Positions 13,631-23,913 of a stretch of 64,000 nucleotides of DNA are shown piece by piece. A program made the position numbers and the translations under genes. Under the pieces are notes generated by a model. The model made no database searches, had not been told where the DNA came from, and saw only the letters and a program-made list of their open reading frames with translations. Each line of letters starts with the position of its first letter. The first letter of the stretch is position 1. The stretch is from Allobaculum sp. Allo2 (GTDB lineage Bacteria > Bacillota_I > Bacilli_A > Erysipelotrichales > Erysipelotrichaceae), in NCBI RefSeq assembly GCF_022701175.1, contig NZ_CP078088.1:2480001-2544000 (forward strand), in the 5' to 3' direction.

Positions 13631-13804
13631 AAAGGACCTCCTCGAATACTCTTTTAACTGATCCTTTTCTATTATTGTTTTAACGGTACAAAACAGAGAA
13701 GTCACCCACTGCTCGTCCTTCACAGGCTTCAGATAACTGATCGCTGTATTCTTCTTTCACCTCAGCGGGAATTCGAAGCACAGAGTTTATTTGCTGTCTA
13801 CCCG

Positions 13805-14608
13805 CTAATCCATCAGATACTTCTTTTGCAGGTTATGCAGGTCTTCTTCAGTAAGGTCAAGCCCCTCTTTCAGGAACGCGTCCCAAGAACTGTAATGTTC
13901 CTGAATCGAGCGGTCAAAAGCTTCAAAGTAGGAACGGTGCGCAAAGAGATAGCCGGCGATTTCATCGTCAGCGAGAGCCTTGCCTTTCTTAAAGACCGCC
14001 GACGCTAACATGCGGTCTCTTGCCGCGTTTTTGCTCATGTACAGATTGGTCTGCAAATAGTCAGTCAGAATCGTATCCATATCTACGCCCAGCGCATATT
14101 CAATCAGCGCCGCGCCAATACCGGTCCGATCCTTGCCCTGCGTACAGTGCCAGACCACACCGCCATCCGTTTCCAGAAACACCTTAAAGAGAAGTTTCCA
14201 TGCTTTTCGCGCATCTTCCGACCATACGAAAGACGCGTAAAGCTGTTCCATCATATTTCTGGAATTGGAGAGCGCCATCTTTAACAGATGTTCATTGCCG
14301 CCAGCGAGTTTTCGAAGATCCATTTCGAGAAATACGGGATCTTCCACCAGCTGTGCGCCTTCAACCGGTTTATCTGGTTCCGTATTGCGCTCTGCTCTGG
14401 ATCGCAGATCCACGATGCAGCCAAGTCCCAGTTCTTCGAAGGTTATGCGATCGAGTTTGGAAGCGTGAGAAAGCTTAGCGGATCGAAAAAGCTTTCCAGG
14501 CCGAATCACTCGACCATCCTTTCCAATCATTCCGCCAAGATCGCGGCAGTTCTGAATTTTTTCGAACGGAAGATGTACGGATACTTCCGTTAACAGTTCT
14601 TCTTGCAT
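13805..14608 (-). CDS. Tyrosine-protein phosphatase (Y_phosphatase3 / dual-specificity type)
   Basis: Cytoplasmic phosphatase of 267 residues. The catalytic P-loop HCTQGKDRTG (Cys nucleophile, Arg for phosphate binding) lies in the middle, preceded by the family motifs NCRDLGG and GKLFRSAKLS at the N terminus and CIVDLRSRAE for the substrate-side aspartate region. This family dephosphorylates phosphotyrosine and sometimes phosphoinositides; the substrate here is unknown. The start has GGGGA upstream. Notably this gene needs no frame repair. No signal peptide and no evident operon partner. Confidence 0.85.
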   Translation of the reverse strand: MQEELLTEVSVHLPFEKIQNCRDLGGMIGKDGRVIRPGKLFRSAKLSHASKLDRITFEELGLGCIVDLRSRAERNTEPDKPVEGAQLVEDPVFLEMDLRKLAGGNEHLLKMALSNSRNMMEQLYASFVWSEDARKAWKLLFKVFLETDGGVVWHCTQGKDRTGIGAALIEYALGVDMDTILTDYLQTNLYMSKNAARDRMLASAVFKKGKALADDEIAGYLFAHRSYFEAFDRSIQEHYSSWDAFLKEGLDLTEEDLHNLQKKYLMD

Positions 14609-15660
14609 TGTCAGTCCCCTTTACTGATCGAATTCAAGTTCTGACGGATTCAAAAATACAATGAAGGCATCAGACTGAATGACTTCATACTATTCCTTTT
14701 CCAGAAACAGACGCCTCATTTGTCCAGAGCGTAAGACAAATGTCATCAAAGAAAGGATTTTGAAATTCACAGAAGAACGCTGAATCGAGAGCAGTCCCAA
14801 TGAAAAAGCCTGCCGGTTCGACAAGCGGATTTTGCACTCTTATGCAATTCAAAATGAAGGGGAACAGGACTGAACTTTTAATCGATCCTGTTCCTCGATT
14901 CCAATCCCGAATTTATGATTCCCATTTCACGTCCAGACAAACGAACTGCGCTTTTCTTGACGCTGCTGCAAATACAGCTGAAACCTATTCAGTCACCCGG
15001 AAAACGATTCTGAGCCGAAAGCAGCGACCTCTCGACGTATCGCCCTGTCCAATGGACCAATGCCAGCAAGGGAATGACACCCTCATCTTTCACATGTCAT
15101 CCAGAGTATCTATTTTTCGCTGTGCCCCTGGCACCAGAAAATCCAACTCTTAGCGGGCGGCAGATTCTGCTGCCCGAATCCGACATATCAGATCTCCGGT
15201 TTCCCGGATGAGCTGCCCCGGCTCTTGACTGGTATTTCCTGCATGAACTGAAGACCAGTTCAGACAGAGGCAGGATTCTTTTCACAGAGCGTCTATTGCG
15301 AGCCGGTGATGATCGGTACCTTTGTTTCAGGCTGGATCCAGCATGTTCAGTGCGCTTGAAGAGTTTCTCTTCTTCACAGATGACATTGCTGCCGTCCGAT
15401 CGCATCCTCCAAAACGTATCCGTATTGGATTTTACGAGCATTCACCTGAACTCCCGGCAGCATGACACCCCTCTGCACCGGGTTAGTTCGTTTGCACGGA
15501 TCTGAAACAGTTATTTAACTTACACCTATATATCTATACCGATTATGCAAGAAATTCAGCATGCATATTCGCTATTATTGATTATTTCTTTTTCCTTACA
15601 CTTTCCGGCAATCCGACCCGCACCGAATCGCTTGTGTCTTCCAGGATGCGCTCTGGAAAA
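14609..15660. other. Long region without an intact gene, possibly a decayed gene
   Basis: About 1 kb with no credible intact frame. On the plus strand between about 14890 and 15450 protein-like stretches appear in changing frames (for example PEYLFFAVPLAPENPTLSGG, then WYFLHELKTSSDRGRILF, then MFSALEEFLFFTDDIAAV). Unlike other genes here they are also cut by stop codons that one added base does not cure, so real decay is likely. I cannot name the family. Confidence 0.35.
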
Positions 15661-15671
15661 AGAGGAGTGGA

Positions 15672-15718
15672 TAAAAAATCCCCTGCTCTGGAGCGAATCC
15701 GCTTTTGAGCAGGGATAT
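15672..15718 (-). terminator. Terminator after tRNA-His
   Basis: On the minus strand ATCCCTGCTC pairs with GAGCAGGGGAT and is followed by TTTTTT, 30 bases downstream of tRNA-His. Confidence 0.8.
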
Positions 15719-15747
15719 TTGAAAGGTTAAACCTTTATGTTTGCATA

Positions 15748-15824
15748 TGGGGCGGCTGACGCGATTCGAACGCGCGCATGACGGAGCCACAATCCGCTGT
15801 GTTAACCGCTTCACCACAACCGCC
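15748..15824 (-). tRNA. tRNA-His (anticodon GTG)
   Basis: A 77-base cloverleaf on the minus strand with encoded CCA. The anticodon stem GCGGA/TCCGT frames the loop TTGTGGC. The acceptor has the extra G(-1) pairing with C73 that is diagnostic for tRNA-His (GGCGGTTG with CAGCCGCC). T arm GCGCG-TTCGAAT-CGCGT. Confidence 0.92.
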
Positions 15825-16045
15825 ATTTGGAATGCTTGGTTATAATACCTGTGGCAAAGAACAATGTCAACTTTTTAACTTCAATTTGTTCATTTAAGCA
15901 ATTCGTTAAATGAACAGCTGTTTCGTGAGGCTTAAGCGCCCTTCTATACTTGGCTTTTTACGTTTCCGAAGCGTTCCCGGCTATTTTTCAGAGGGCGCCG
16001 GCGACCCGTAGGAAACAGGCTGCCGGAGAGATCCGCCTTTTCTGC

Positions 16046-16080
16046 ATGAAAAAGGCAGACCCTTTGACTGGATCTGCCGG
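16046..16080 (-). terminator. Terminator after the flavin-binding protein gene
   Basis: Minus-strand GGCAGATCC pairs with GGTCTGCC around an 8-base loop and is followed by TTTTTC. Confidence 0.75.
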
Positions 16081-16130
16081 TAAATCGAATAGAGCGGCTT
16101 TGTGAAAAGCGGCTGTCTGGAATGAACGAA

Positions 16131-16597
16131 TTAGTCGTAAGGTTTGTAGACCGCTTTTTCTCATCGAAGTTGATGAAGATCTGGTACGCGTTGCGGTTTT
16201 CGTCTTCATCCCAGATTTCCACGAAATGGGGTGTTACTTCCACGAGAATCTCGGTGTCTTCATGCGAGTAGGCATTGTAGGACTGCCAGAGAAATTCTTT
16301 ATATTTCTTCTCGAATACACGGCCTTCTTCTTCCACGACCAGACCCGTGATTTTGGCGGTGCCTTCTACCTGCGTACCGTTGAAGCACATAGCTACGCGC
16401 GGGTTGGCATACAGCTGCTGAGTCTTGCGGAAATTCTTGTCGGTCTTGAAGTAGATTTTGTCGTTGTAAAACAGGCAAGATACATTGCGCACCATTGGAT
16501 AGTTATCCACGCAGCTTGCCAGAGCCATGATTTTCCAGTCGCCCAGTTTGGCGCTGTATTTCTCTACGGCGGTTTCAAAGCCCATTTCTTTTTCCAT
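16131..16597 (-). CDS. Pyridoxamine 5'-phosphate oxidase-like FMN-binding protein
   Basis: About 155 residues of the split-barrel flavin-binding family. Visible features are the N-terminal helix (MGFETAVEKYSAKLGDW), strand MALASCVDNYPMVRNVSC, the FYNDKIYFKT hairpin, RVAMCFNGTQVEG and a final strand VTPHFVEIWDED. Members bind FMN or related cofactors; the substrate is unknown. With one A added to the GAAAAAG run near 16160 the protein ends KKAVYKPYD and stops at 16131, matching a natural family ending; the uncorrected frame reads on into junk. The start follows GGAAGGAGAA. It lies beside ribU, consistent with a flavin theme, although the riboswitch is not directly ahead of it. Confidence 0.78.
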
Positions 16598-16682
16598 TGA
16601 TTTTCTCCTTCCTGCCTTGCGGCTGGATTTTCTTTTTGTTTGTGGGTGATGAAAGGAATTCGATTCCTTGGCGGAACCTTCT

Positions 16683-17332
16683 TTAGATCACGTTGATCAC
16701 AGCCAGGATAATGATGGCCAGAGTAAGAATCGCAAAGGTGCCGACTGCGCCAGCCATCTTGTGACCGGTGATCTCTTCTTCTTCCCGCTTGCCCAGCGCC
16801 CCCGATTTGTGAAGAGCGTTGGAGACTGGCTTATAGACCAGAAGCAGAATGCCCGCATTGATCAGCCCCTTGAGGAAGTTGAACAGCGCGATAGCGGGCA
16901 GAAGTGTCACCACTGCCTCTCTTGGCATTCCAAAATAGATCGGATCCATGATGTAGTTCCAGAGAAGCATGACCACGATCTGTACCGCAATACCGGCGCA
17001 AAGGCCGACAAACGCTCCGTTTTTGGAATGCATCCGCTTGTAGACGACAGCGGCCGTGCATGCAAAGGCACAGCTTGAGAGGACGTTCATAAGCCAGTCG
17101 ATTATATTGCCGCCGCGAAAAAGCAGTTCAATTGCCGAAGAAATTGCGGAAACGATCATCGCACTGATCGGACCAAATAAAAATCCCGCCATGCCGATGA
17201 CGACATCCTTGGCATCATAGGTCAGAAACGAGACGGACGGTACCAGCGGAACGCGAAACAGCAGCGTCAGAACGACAGCCAATGCGCAGAACAGAGCCAG
17301 TACGGTCATTTTCTTTGTACTTATTTTTTCAT
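16683..17332 (-). CDS. ribU: Riboflavin ECF transporter substrate-binding subunit
   Basis: Membrane S component that binds riboflavin and works with a shared ECF module (EcfT and two ATPases encoded elsewhere). About 216 residues with six hydrophobic helices; characteristic segments are VPSVSFLTYDAKDVVIGMAG and FGPISAMIVSAISSAIELL near the N-terminal half. The best start is ATG at 17332, six bases after AGGAGG; one A must be added to the A6 run immediately after it (MKKISTKKMTVLALF). The upstream GTG in the reading frame overlaps the ribosome binding site and is less likely. An FMN riboswitch precedes it, so expression should fall when FMN is plentiful. Confidence 0.9.
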
Positions 17333-17410
17333 ATTGCACCTCCTGTTACAAAGAAACCTGCTTTCGCCATCTTCCAGGTCTTATGCACACAGAAAAGCGC
17401 ACAAAAAAGT

Positions 17411-17516
17411 TCTTCTTTCATCCAGACTATAACTGTTGCTGCCGGAGTTTCACACGGCTCGGCCCGAAGGTTCGCGGAGTATACCGCCAGTAGGGAATTT
17501 CACCCTGCCCTGAAGA
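17411..17516 (-). promoter_or_regulatory. FMN riboswitch (RFN element)
   Basis: The minus strand carries the conserved RFN blocks in order: CTTCAGGGCAGGGTGAAATT, CCCTACTGGCGGTA, CCGCGA, GTGAAACTCCGG, AGCAACAGTTATAGTCTGGA and TGAAAGAAG, with pairing outer ends (CTTC/GAAG). It sits about 80 bases ahead of ribU in the same direction, the usual place for control of riboflavin uptake by FMN. Confidence 0.95.
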
Positions 17517-17532
17517 ATGGTTTGCATATACA

Positions 17533-17559
17533 ATTATAAAAAACAGAAGAGTCAGTCAA
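17533..17559 (-). promoter_or_regulatory. Likely promoter for the FMN riboswitch and ribU
   Basis: Perfect TATAAT (17533-17538, minus strand) with TTGACT 15 bases upstream (17554-17559), just ahead of the riboswitch 5' end. The spacer is short, possibly because the T6 run inside it is under-called. Confidence 0.6.
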
Positions 17560-17723
17560 TCTAGTCGTCCCTTTCCTTTGACATAAGGCAAAATGACTGG
17601 AAAAGAAAGGCTTTCACAGCCAGATTTGCGATCTTCACAAGACCGTCGCAAACCGATTGCGGTTGTCTACTGTCCATTTCTGGAGGGAAAGTCCAAAGCA
17701 ATGCGAAAGAAAAGGAGAATTCC

Positions 17724-17968
17724 ATGCCTGCTGCCAGAAAGAAAATCCAGAATCCCGTCAAAGGCGCAAAAGCGTCTTCATCCCCAGCGGTACCTTCACA
17801 TACGACGATCAGATTATCACCGTTCTGATCTCGGCCAAGACCGGTGAAGCCGCCTTTGAAATCGACGGTCAGCGCGTTGAAGATCCCGAAATGCAAAACA
17901 AGCTCGTGGAACACTTTTTGTCGATCAACAAGCCGGATCATAAATCCTCAAAGCCTGCTGCCAAATAG
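17724..17968 (+). CDS. Small hypothetical protein with disordered ends
   Basis: About 82 residues. ATG at 17724 follows AAGGAGAATTCC. The N terminus is basic (MPAARKKIQNPVKGAK); after one A is added to the AAAA run near 17772 it continues SVFIPSGTFTYDDQIITVLI, a two- or three-stranded sheet, then EIDGQRVEDPEMQNKLVEHF and a lysine/serine-rich tail KSSKPAAK. I do not recognise the family. It converges with murB on a shared terminator. The length is 3n+2. Confidence 0.6.
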
Positions 17969-18052
17969 CCGATAAAAACGCCGCTCCGACGTAAAGCGCC
18001 TTCTGACGCAAACCGTCGTCACAGCGAAACGGCCGCAAAATGATACGAAAAC

Positions 18053-18110
18053 AAAAACACGTCTGAACCTTTCGGATCTTTTCTCCGATTGACAGTGCAG
18101 ACGTGTTTTC
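18053..18110. terminator. Shared terminator between the 17724 gene and murB
   Basis: AAAAACACGTCTG pairs with CAGACGTGTTTT over a longer loop that itself contains TTTCGGATC/GA-rich pairing. T or A tracts on both sides let it serve both convergent genes. Confidence 0.65.
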
Positions 18111-18208
18111 TTTCTGTTTGCCGCCCGCTTCTTCCTGCTTCAGAGGGCGGCTCTGCTTTTTAAGTCCTGTCGTACAACGAATCGGGATACAGGATTTTGC
18201 TCCGATAT

Positions 18209-19080
18209 CTATCCGTTTTTGCAAATGTAGTGGACTTCGAGTTCGAGATCGATGCCTTTCTGTCTGCGCACTTCGTCCTGAACGAGCGCAACCAGTTCCA
18301 GGAATTCCTTGCATGTCGCCTGATCTTCGTTGATCAGAAAACCGGCATGCTTCGTGGATACCATCGCATCGCCGACGCATTTTCCCTGCAGACCGCATTC
18401 CTGAATGAGCGCGGAAGCGTAGCCTTTGCCGGACGCTTAAACGTGGATCCGGCGGACGCTTTGTCCATCGGCTGTTTGGAGTGGCGGCGATCGTGCAGAT
18501 CATCCATACGGGCTTTCACGTTTTCCGGACGGTCTTCTTCAAACTGCAGATCCGCGTAAACCACAATGCCAAAATGGTCGGTAAACCAGGAATGTCGATA
18601 GCCAAGATCCAGTTCCTGGGCACTCTTTTCGTGCAGGACGCCGTTTTCATCCAGATAGCCAACGCGGACGAGGATATCCTTGTATTCCCCGTTATAGGCA
18701 CCGGCATTCATGATGACTGCTCCGCCGACTGTACCCGGAATCCCGCTCGCAAATTCAAAACCGGTCAGTCCGTGCCTGGCGAGATAATCCGCCAGCTCTT
18801 CATTGGTGGTGCCGGCCAGCGTCCGGACGACGCCGTTTTCTTCTTCCTCAATACCAGAGAAGGCTTCGCCTAGATGAATAATCCAGCCGTCATAGCCTTC
18901 GTCTTCAAAAAGAACATTGGATCCGTTTCCCAGAACGAGAAGCGGCGCCTGGGCTTTCTTATTTTCTTCGAGAATCTCCTGAATCTGCGCAATGGTTTCC
19001 GGTTCATAAAAACGTGCAGCCGGGCCGCCGATCCGCAGCGTTGTCCAGTTTCGAAGCATTTCATCGGTTTTGTATTCCAT
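18209..19080 (-). CDS. murB: UDP-N-acetylenolpyruvoylglucosamine reductase
   Basis: Cytoplasmic FAD enzyme that reduces the enolpyruvyl group to give UDP-MurNAc in peptidoglycan synthesis. About 290 residues. Motifs: NWTTLRIGGPA and VLGNGSNVL for the FAD site, GFEFASGIPGTVGGAVIMNAGAYNGE, YRHSWF, and AGSTFKRP with the catalytic serine. Adding one base near 18435 brings in the proper C terminus (GYASALIQECG, AMVSTKHAGFLIN, then LELEVHYICKNG) ending at 18209. It lies at the left edge of the mobile island. The start is preceded by GGGAGAAAACAG, a moderate site. Confidence 0.92.
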
Positions 19081-19294
19081 CTGTTTTCTCCCTGTGTTTC
19101 AAAGATCCTTCCGTGCGGAGCATACCTCCACATTCGGATCCTGTTTTCGCTTATTTGTATTATCGGTCAGAACCGTCCAGCCGTGCATGGTCTGGCTTCT
19201 GCTCCGCTCGCATTCACTCTAACAGATTCACAATCGCAATCAAAAATATGAACCGCTTGAGCCTTTCCGCCGTTTTCTTGTCCTTTTTATTTTT

Positions 19295-19779
19295 TGTAGT
19301 TTAAAACTGGTCCAAAAGCGAAAATCGGATTTGAAAACTGGGCCACCTGACTTGTATCGTACTCCGTAATGGAGGACTAGAAAGTGCATACTCAGATGAC
19401 AGTTTTCAAATACATCGATTTACGAACACAAGGAATCTCATCCAGAAAAGCCGCTGCGCTGTGCTCGATCTCGAGAACCACTGGCGAGAAGTATTACAGG
19501 AAGTACAAGGAAAAGAGAGAGGCTCTGGAAGCTGATCCAACCCACGAAAACAGCCGAACGTTTATTGAGGAGTGTATCGATCCGCCTTCATACGACAGTT
19601 CATCCAGACAACCTCGGAAATACAGTCCAGAGGTCGACGCGCTTCTGGATCAAATTCTTGAAGACGAAGAAGAAAAGACACGCCTGCTCGGGTCTGGCCA
19701 TAAGCAGCAGCTGACCTGCTTACAGATCTGGGATCTGATCAGGGCTGCTGGATTCGACATTGGATTGTCGACCATCACA
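19295..19779 (+). mobile_element. Truncated IS21-family element (5' end and istA N terminus)
   Basis: The first 485 bases match, with few differences, the istA-proximal end of the full element at 21579-24003 but in the opposite orientation. It starts with the same TGTAGTTTAAAACTGGTCC end, has the repeated GAAAACTGGGCC, a GGAGGA site and the istA start (MTVFKYIDLRT) from GTG 19384 or ATG 19396, and keeps the helix-turn-helix region (SSRKAAALCSISRTTG). Identity with the other copy stops at about 19779, after TTGTCGACCATCACA; recombinase sequence follows immediately. Here the reading frame is intact where the full copy has lost one A of GGAAAAG. Confidence 0.85.
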
Positions 19780-20128
19780 GAAAAACCGGCATCCCGATCA
19801 CAACAGAAAGAAATACAACACTTTTACAGGCAAGCTCAAATGCAAGAAATGCCATCGGAATTATCAACGTATTGTCCAGAGCTATAAAGGCCAAAAAACA
19901 TCTATTGGCAATGTTACTCGAGACGAGCGCGCCTTGACGAGTGTGACTCCATGAACCTTTACGAAGAAGACCTGGAAAGATCCGGCCAGCATGCTGGAAA
20001 TGCAAAAATTTGGTCCAGTCATTTTTCGAGAACAGATCGACCACATCGACATCGATCTCGACGGAACCCTTGAGTTCCACTTCACAGACGGAAGGAGAAA
20101 AACATGCAAGTACGAAAAATCCCTGTAA
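19780..20128 (+). pseudogene. C-terminal remnant of a large serine recombinase (first of pair)
   Basis: Homologous to the last third of the intact recombinase at 35879-37075. It keeps the zinc-ribbon-like NTFTGKLKCKKCHRNYQRI segment, IYWQCYSRR, and the tail LEFHFTDGRRKTCKYEK, in shifting frames. The catalytic N terminus and DNA-binding region are missing, replaced by the IS21 fragment. It could not function. Its end overlaps the start of the next recombinase by 25 bases, as in the intact pair. Confidence 0.8.
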
Positions 20129-21578
20129 CCAGAACGATGGCCAGAGTTCAGCCCATCGTCGCCAGAAAAATGTAGCTGCATACGCCAGAGTTTCCACCGA
20201 TCGGGACGAACAGCAAAGCAGCTATGAAACGCAGGTTTCCTACTACGAGAACATGATCCGTGAGCGGGCAGATTGGAATTACGTCAACGTTTATACGGAT
20301 GAGGGTATTTCTGGAACCAGTACAGCCCACCGTGAAGGTTTCAAGCAAATGATCCAGGACGCGTTGGACCACAAGATTGACCTGATCATCACCAAGTCTG
20401 TTAGCCGATTTGCCAGAAACACAGTCGACTCCCTGACCACCATTCGGGAACTCAAAGAACATGGCGTGGAGGTCTACTTCGAAAAAGAAAACATCTGGAC
20501 ATTCGATGGCAAAGGTGAGCTGCTGCTGACTATCATGTCCTCCCTGGCGCAGGAAGAAAGCCGCAGCATTTCTGAAAACGTGAAATGGGGCGTCCGGAAG
20601 AAATATGAAGAAGGGCCCTACAAGATCCCTTACGGCAATCTGATGGGCTATACCAGAGCAGAAGACGGTGGAGTCAAGATCGTCGAGGAAGAAGCCGAGA
20701 TTGTTCGATTGATCTTCCGGATGTTTCTGGAAGGCAGTACCTACACCGACATCAAGAACTACCTGGAAAGCCATCACATCAAGACCAAGTTTGGTCGAGA
20801 TAAATGGGATCGGAATGTTATCAAGCAAATGTTGATGAACGAGAAATACAAAGGCGACCTTCATCTCCAGAAGGTCTACACGCCTGACTTCATTACGAAA
20901 AAGCAGGTCAAGAACAAAGGAGCCATCCCTTCCTACTACATCACCAACTCTCATCAAGGAATCATCAGCGCAGAGGATTTCGACAAGGTGCAAAAGATCA
21001 TCAAAGACCGCAAGTACAGATATGGTAAAGAACGGTTGGGCTGCCATACGCCTTACCCATTCAGCCACCGAGTTCAGTGTGCAGTCTGCAAATCCTGGTA
21101 CACCAGAAGCGTTACTACTCGGTCAAACGGAAAGAAAGTGCCGGTGTGGTTATGCTGGAAAAACAAATACGAGAGTGACCAGCGTTGTCCATCACATCAG
21201 GTGCAAGAGAGTGTGTTGGAGCGGGAATTCGTAAAGGCGCTCAACGAATTGCTTGGAGACAAGCAGAGCCTCCTCGACGAATGGAGTGCAAAGTTCGATG
21301 CCACCTATAACACTGAAAAGCTCCAGATTAGAGCCGACCGCATCCAGGCGAGGATGGAGAAGATCGCTGAGAAGGCCGAGAAGCTTATCGAAGAAACACC
21401 TGCCAACTTCAACGAAACCTACAATCAGCTGCTCATCGAGTATGAGCAACTTGAGAAAGATCATGCGAAGCTGGCTGCCAAGACCAGGGACATGCAATAC
21501 GAAGGAGAACGCACGAAGCATTACCTGGAACTTCTCCAGAAGCTGGAGCATGTGGACGTTTTCGACGGAGATCTGGTC
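20104..21578 (+). pseudogene. Large serine recombinase (second of pair), C terminus cut by IS21
   Basis: Starts MQVRKIPVTRTMARVQPIVA; after one A is added to the A5 run near 20171 it reads NVAAYARVSTDRDEQQ, the resolvase catalytic region with Ser in YARVSTD, followed by DEGISGTS, SVSRFARNT and EVYFEKENIW. Recombinase and zinc domains follow (CAVCKSWYTRS) and a long coiled coil (about 21300-21530). Compared with its intact relative at 37051-38624 the last 32 or so residues are lost at the IS21 junction (21579). The catalytic domain is complete, so partial activity cannot be excluded. Close relative of the second copy, most residues identical. Confidence 0.85.
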
Positions 21579-21683
21579 TGTTTTTGTCAATTGAAAACTG
21601 GTCCAGTTGCGTAATTGAAAACTGGTCCACTTTGGGTTATAGAAGACTGCTCTTTCCAGAGCAGTTCCTTCTCCCTTCACCCC

Positions 21684-22457
21684 CTAGGGGTGACGCGCTT
21701 TTCTGATTTTTCCGCCTGATTTTTCTTCAACCCATTTCTTGGTTTCACGAAGCCTGTAACTCTGGCCGGTCATATTGATCATGTAGGCCTTATAAGCCAG
21801 TCGATCAATCATCGCTAACGTCAGTACTTCATCTTTGAAAATCTCGCTCCAGCGGTTGAGCTCCAGATTGCTTGCGACGATCAAGGACTTCTTGCCATTG
21901 CGACTCGAAATCAAGTTAAACAGAATCTCACCAGATTTCTGATCGAATGAGCAGTATCCAAGTTCGTCCAATATCACGAGGTCAAAACTTTCAAAACGCT
22001 TCTTATATCGAAGCAGCTGGTTCTGGCTCATGGCTTCACGGATCTCGATCAACAGATCGGACACCCCGATAAACAGAACGCTCATATTGTTCAGACAGGC
22101 TTCCATGCCCAGACAGATAGACAAGGCACTTTTTCCCGTTCCTGGATTTCCAATCAGGATTACGTTTTCTCCATTTTTTATAAAGTCCAGAGTTGAGAGC
22201 TCTTTTACTTTCTGCTGGATTTCGATTCTCAAATGTTCCGTTTGAAAGTCTTCCAGAGACATCCGATTTGGGAAATGCGCCAGCTGGATCCGCTTCTGAA
22301 TACAGTTTTCATTGCGGCTGATCGTTTCGCCTTTGAGGACCTTTTCCAGAAATTCTTCGTAATCAAGGTGATCTTCTCTCGCTTGGGCAGCCAGTTCCTT
22401 ATAGTTCTGGCGGATAAAAGGCAGGCGCAGCCTTTTGGCGTAAGCTTCAATGTTCAT
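21684..22457 (-). CDS. istB: IS21 ATP-binding transposition helper IstB
   Basis: 257 residues of the DnaC-like AAA+ family that recruits and activates IstA. Walker A is GNPGTGKSA, Walker B LVILDELGY, and the sensor segment is SLIVASNLELNRW. The N-terminal helical domain (LRLPFIRQNYKELAAQA) fits IstB. The frame is unbroken and the length normal. It follows istA by 14 bases. Confidence 0.92.
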   Translation of the reverse strand: MNIEAYAKRLRLPFIRQNYKELAAQAREDHLDYEEFLEKVLKGETISRNENCIQKRIQLAHFPNRMSLEDFQTEHLRIEIQQKVKELSTLDFIKNGENVILIGNPGTGKSALSICLGMEACLNNMSVLFIGVSDLLIEIREAMSQNQLLRYKKRFESFDLVILDELGYCSFDQKSGEILFNLISSRNGKKSLIVASNLELNRWSEIFKDEVLTLAMIDRLAYKAYMINMTGQSYRLRETKKWVEEKSGGKIRKARHP

Positions 22458-22471
22458 TTCATACTCGCTTT

Positions 22472-23913
22472 CTAGGCAAAGAGTGCCTGGTATTCCTCTG
22501 CCTGTGCGGCCAGAGGCTCATAGACAGATTGGCGCTGAGGTGCCTGACAGGCTTCTATCCTGAGCAGATCTTTGATTTCTTCCATAGGCCGGTCTTTGTG
22601 TCTGGTGAGTATTTCTATGAATTCTTTCGGCTTTTCGCTAAAATAGTTGTCGTAAATTGATTTGAGTTCTGGATCCGCTTTGAGGGCTGTACTGTTTCTT
22701 AAAGCTCCAGGCTTTTTACGCAGCGTGCTTAGATAGTGCCGAATATCGAAGCACGTTTTTGTTTTCCATCATTGATTCTCTGATGTTCAGCTACCTGTTC
22801 ATGTTCGTAATAAACTTTGATTGTTTCTGTGTAGGTTTTAACTCTTACTTTTTACCAATCAGATTATCGGGAACGGAATACTGATTATTGTCAACGCTGA
22901 TTAAAGAGTATTTATTTACTATCCGCTCAGCGATCTGAGCCGCTTCATAGTCAGGAAGGAGCAGCTTCAGAAACGGCTGTTCTTCTTTCCGCTTCGTATC
23001 TTTATTCAGTTCATCCAGACGATCCTTGAGCCACATTCTAGCTTCTTCGAGACTGTCGAATTTGTATTTCAAGGCGAAGCTCTTATTTCGAACTACTTCA
23101 ACGGAACGTTCGACGGATCCTTTCTCATTTCCAGAAAATGCGTTCGTAACGTTTACCCTGAACCCGTAGTAATGGGCGAAGCGGATAAGTTCCGGATTAA
23201 TTTCTTTCTCGTTTCTTCCTATGAATTTCGAGACGACGTTTCTCATATTGTCGTAAACGCCCTCTCTGAAGATTCCGCCGACTTCATTGAAGAAGCGGAT
23301 CATCGATTCAAAGAAGACCTGACTTTTCTGGTTTTGGTACAGGCAGGCAGCTCGATAGCCTGACCATGGCGAAGTCATAACGGCCAGATAGAACGTCTTT
23401 CTCTGACCATTAATCATCAGCTTCACTTCGCCAAAATCGTATTCAAACCGGTCACCTGGTTCGTAGTCCTGACTGATGAAGCATTCTCTGTGCCTGTTCC
23501 TTTTCTCTTTGACCCTTTTGTGATGGTCGACAATCCAATGTCGAATCCAGCAGCCCTGATCAGATCCCAGATCTGTAAGCAGGTCAGCTGCTGCTTATGT
23601 CCAGACCCGAGCAGGCGTGTCTTTTCTTCTTCGTCTTCAAGAATTTGATCCAGAAGCGCGTCGACCTCTGGACTGTATTTCCGAGGTTGTCTGGATGAAC
23701 TGTCGTATGAAGGCGGATCGATACACTCCTCAATAAACGTTCGGCTGTTTTCGTGGGTTGGATCAGCTTCCAGAGACTCTCTCTTTCCTTGTACTTCCTG
23801 TAATACTTCTCACCAGTGGTTCTCGAGATCGAGCACAGCGCAGCGGCTTTTCTGGATGAGACTCCTGGTGTTCGTAAATCGATGTATTTGAAAACTGTCA
23901 TCTGAGTATGCAC
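22472..23913 (-). CDS. istA: IS21 transposase IstA
   Basis: DDE transposase of about 480 residues. N-terminal helix-turn-helix (ISSRKAAALCSISRTTG type), then the RNase-H core: a DFGEVKL segment with the first Asp, VYDNMR with the second, and the GSVERSVEVVRNK segment with the catalytic Glu; the end YEPLAAQAEEYQALFA stops at 22472. The frame breaks near 23789 where this copy has GGAAAG and the partial copy GGAAAAG, near 23500 and again after 22850. The later part (22480-22850) reads poorly in several frames. Either several under-calls or genuine decay. Confidence 0.8.
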
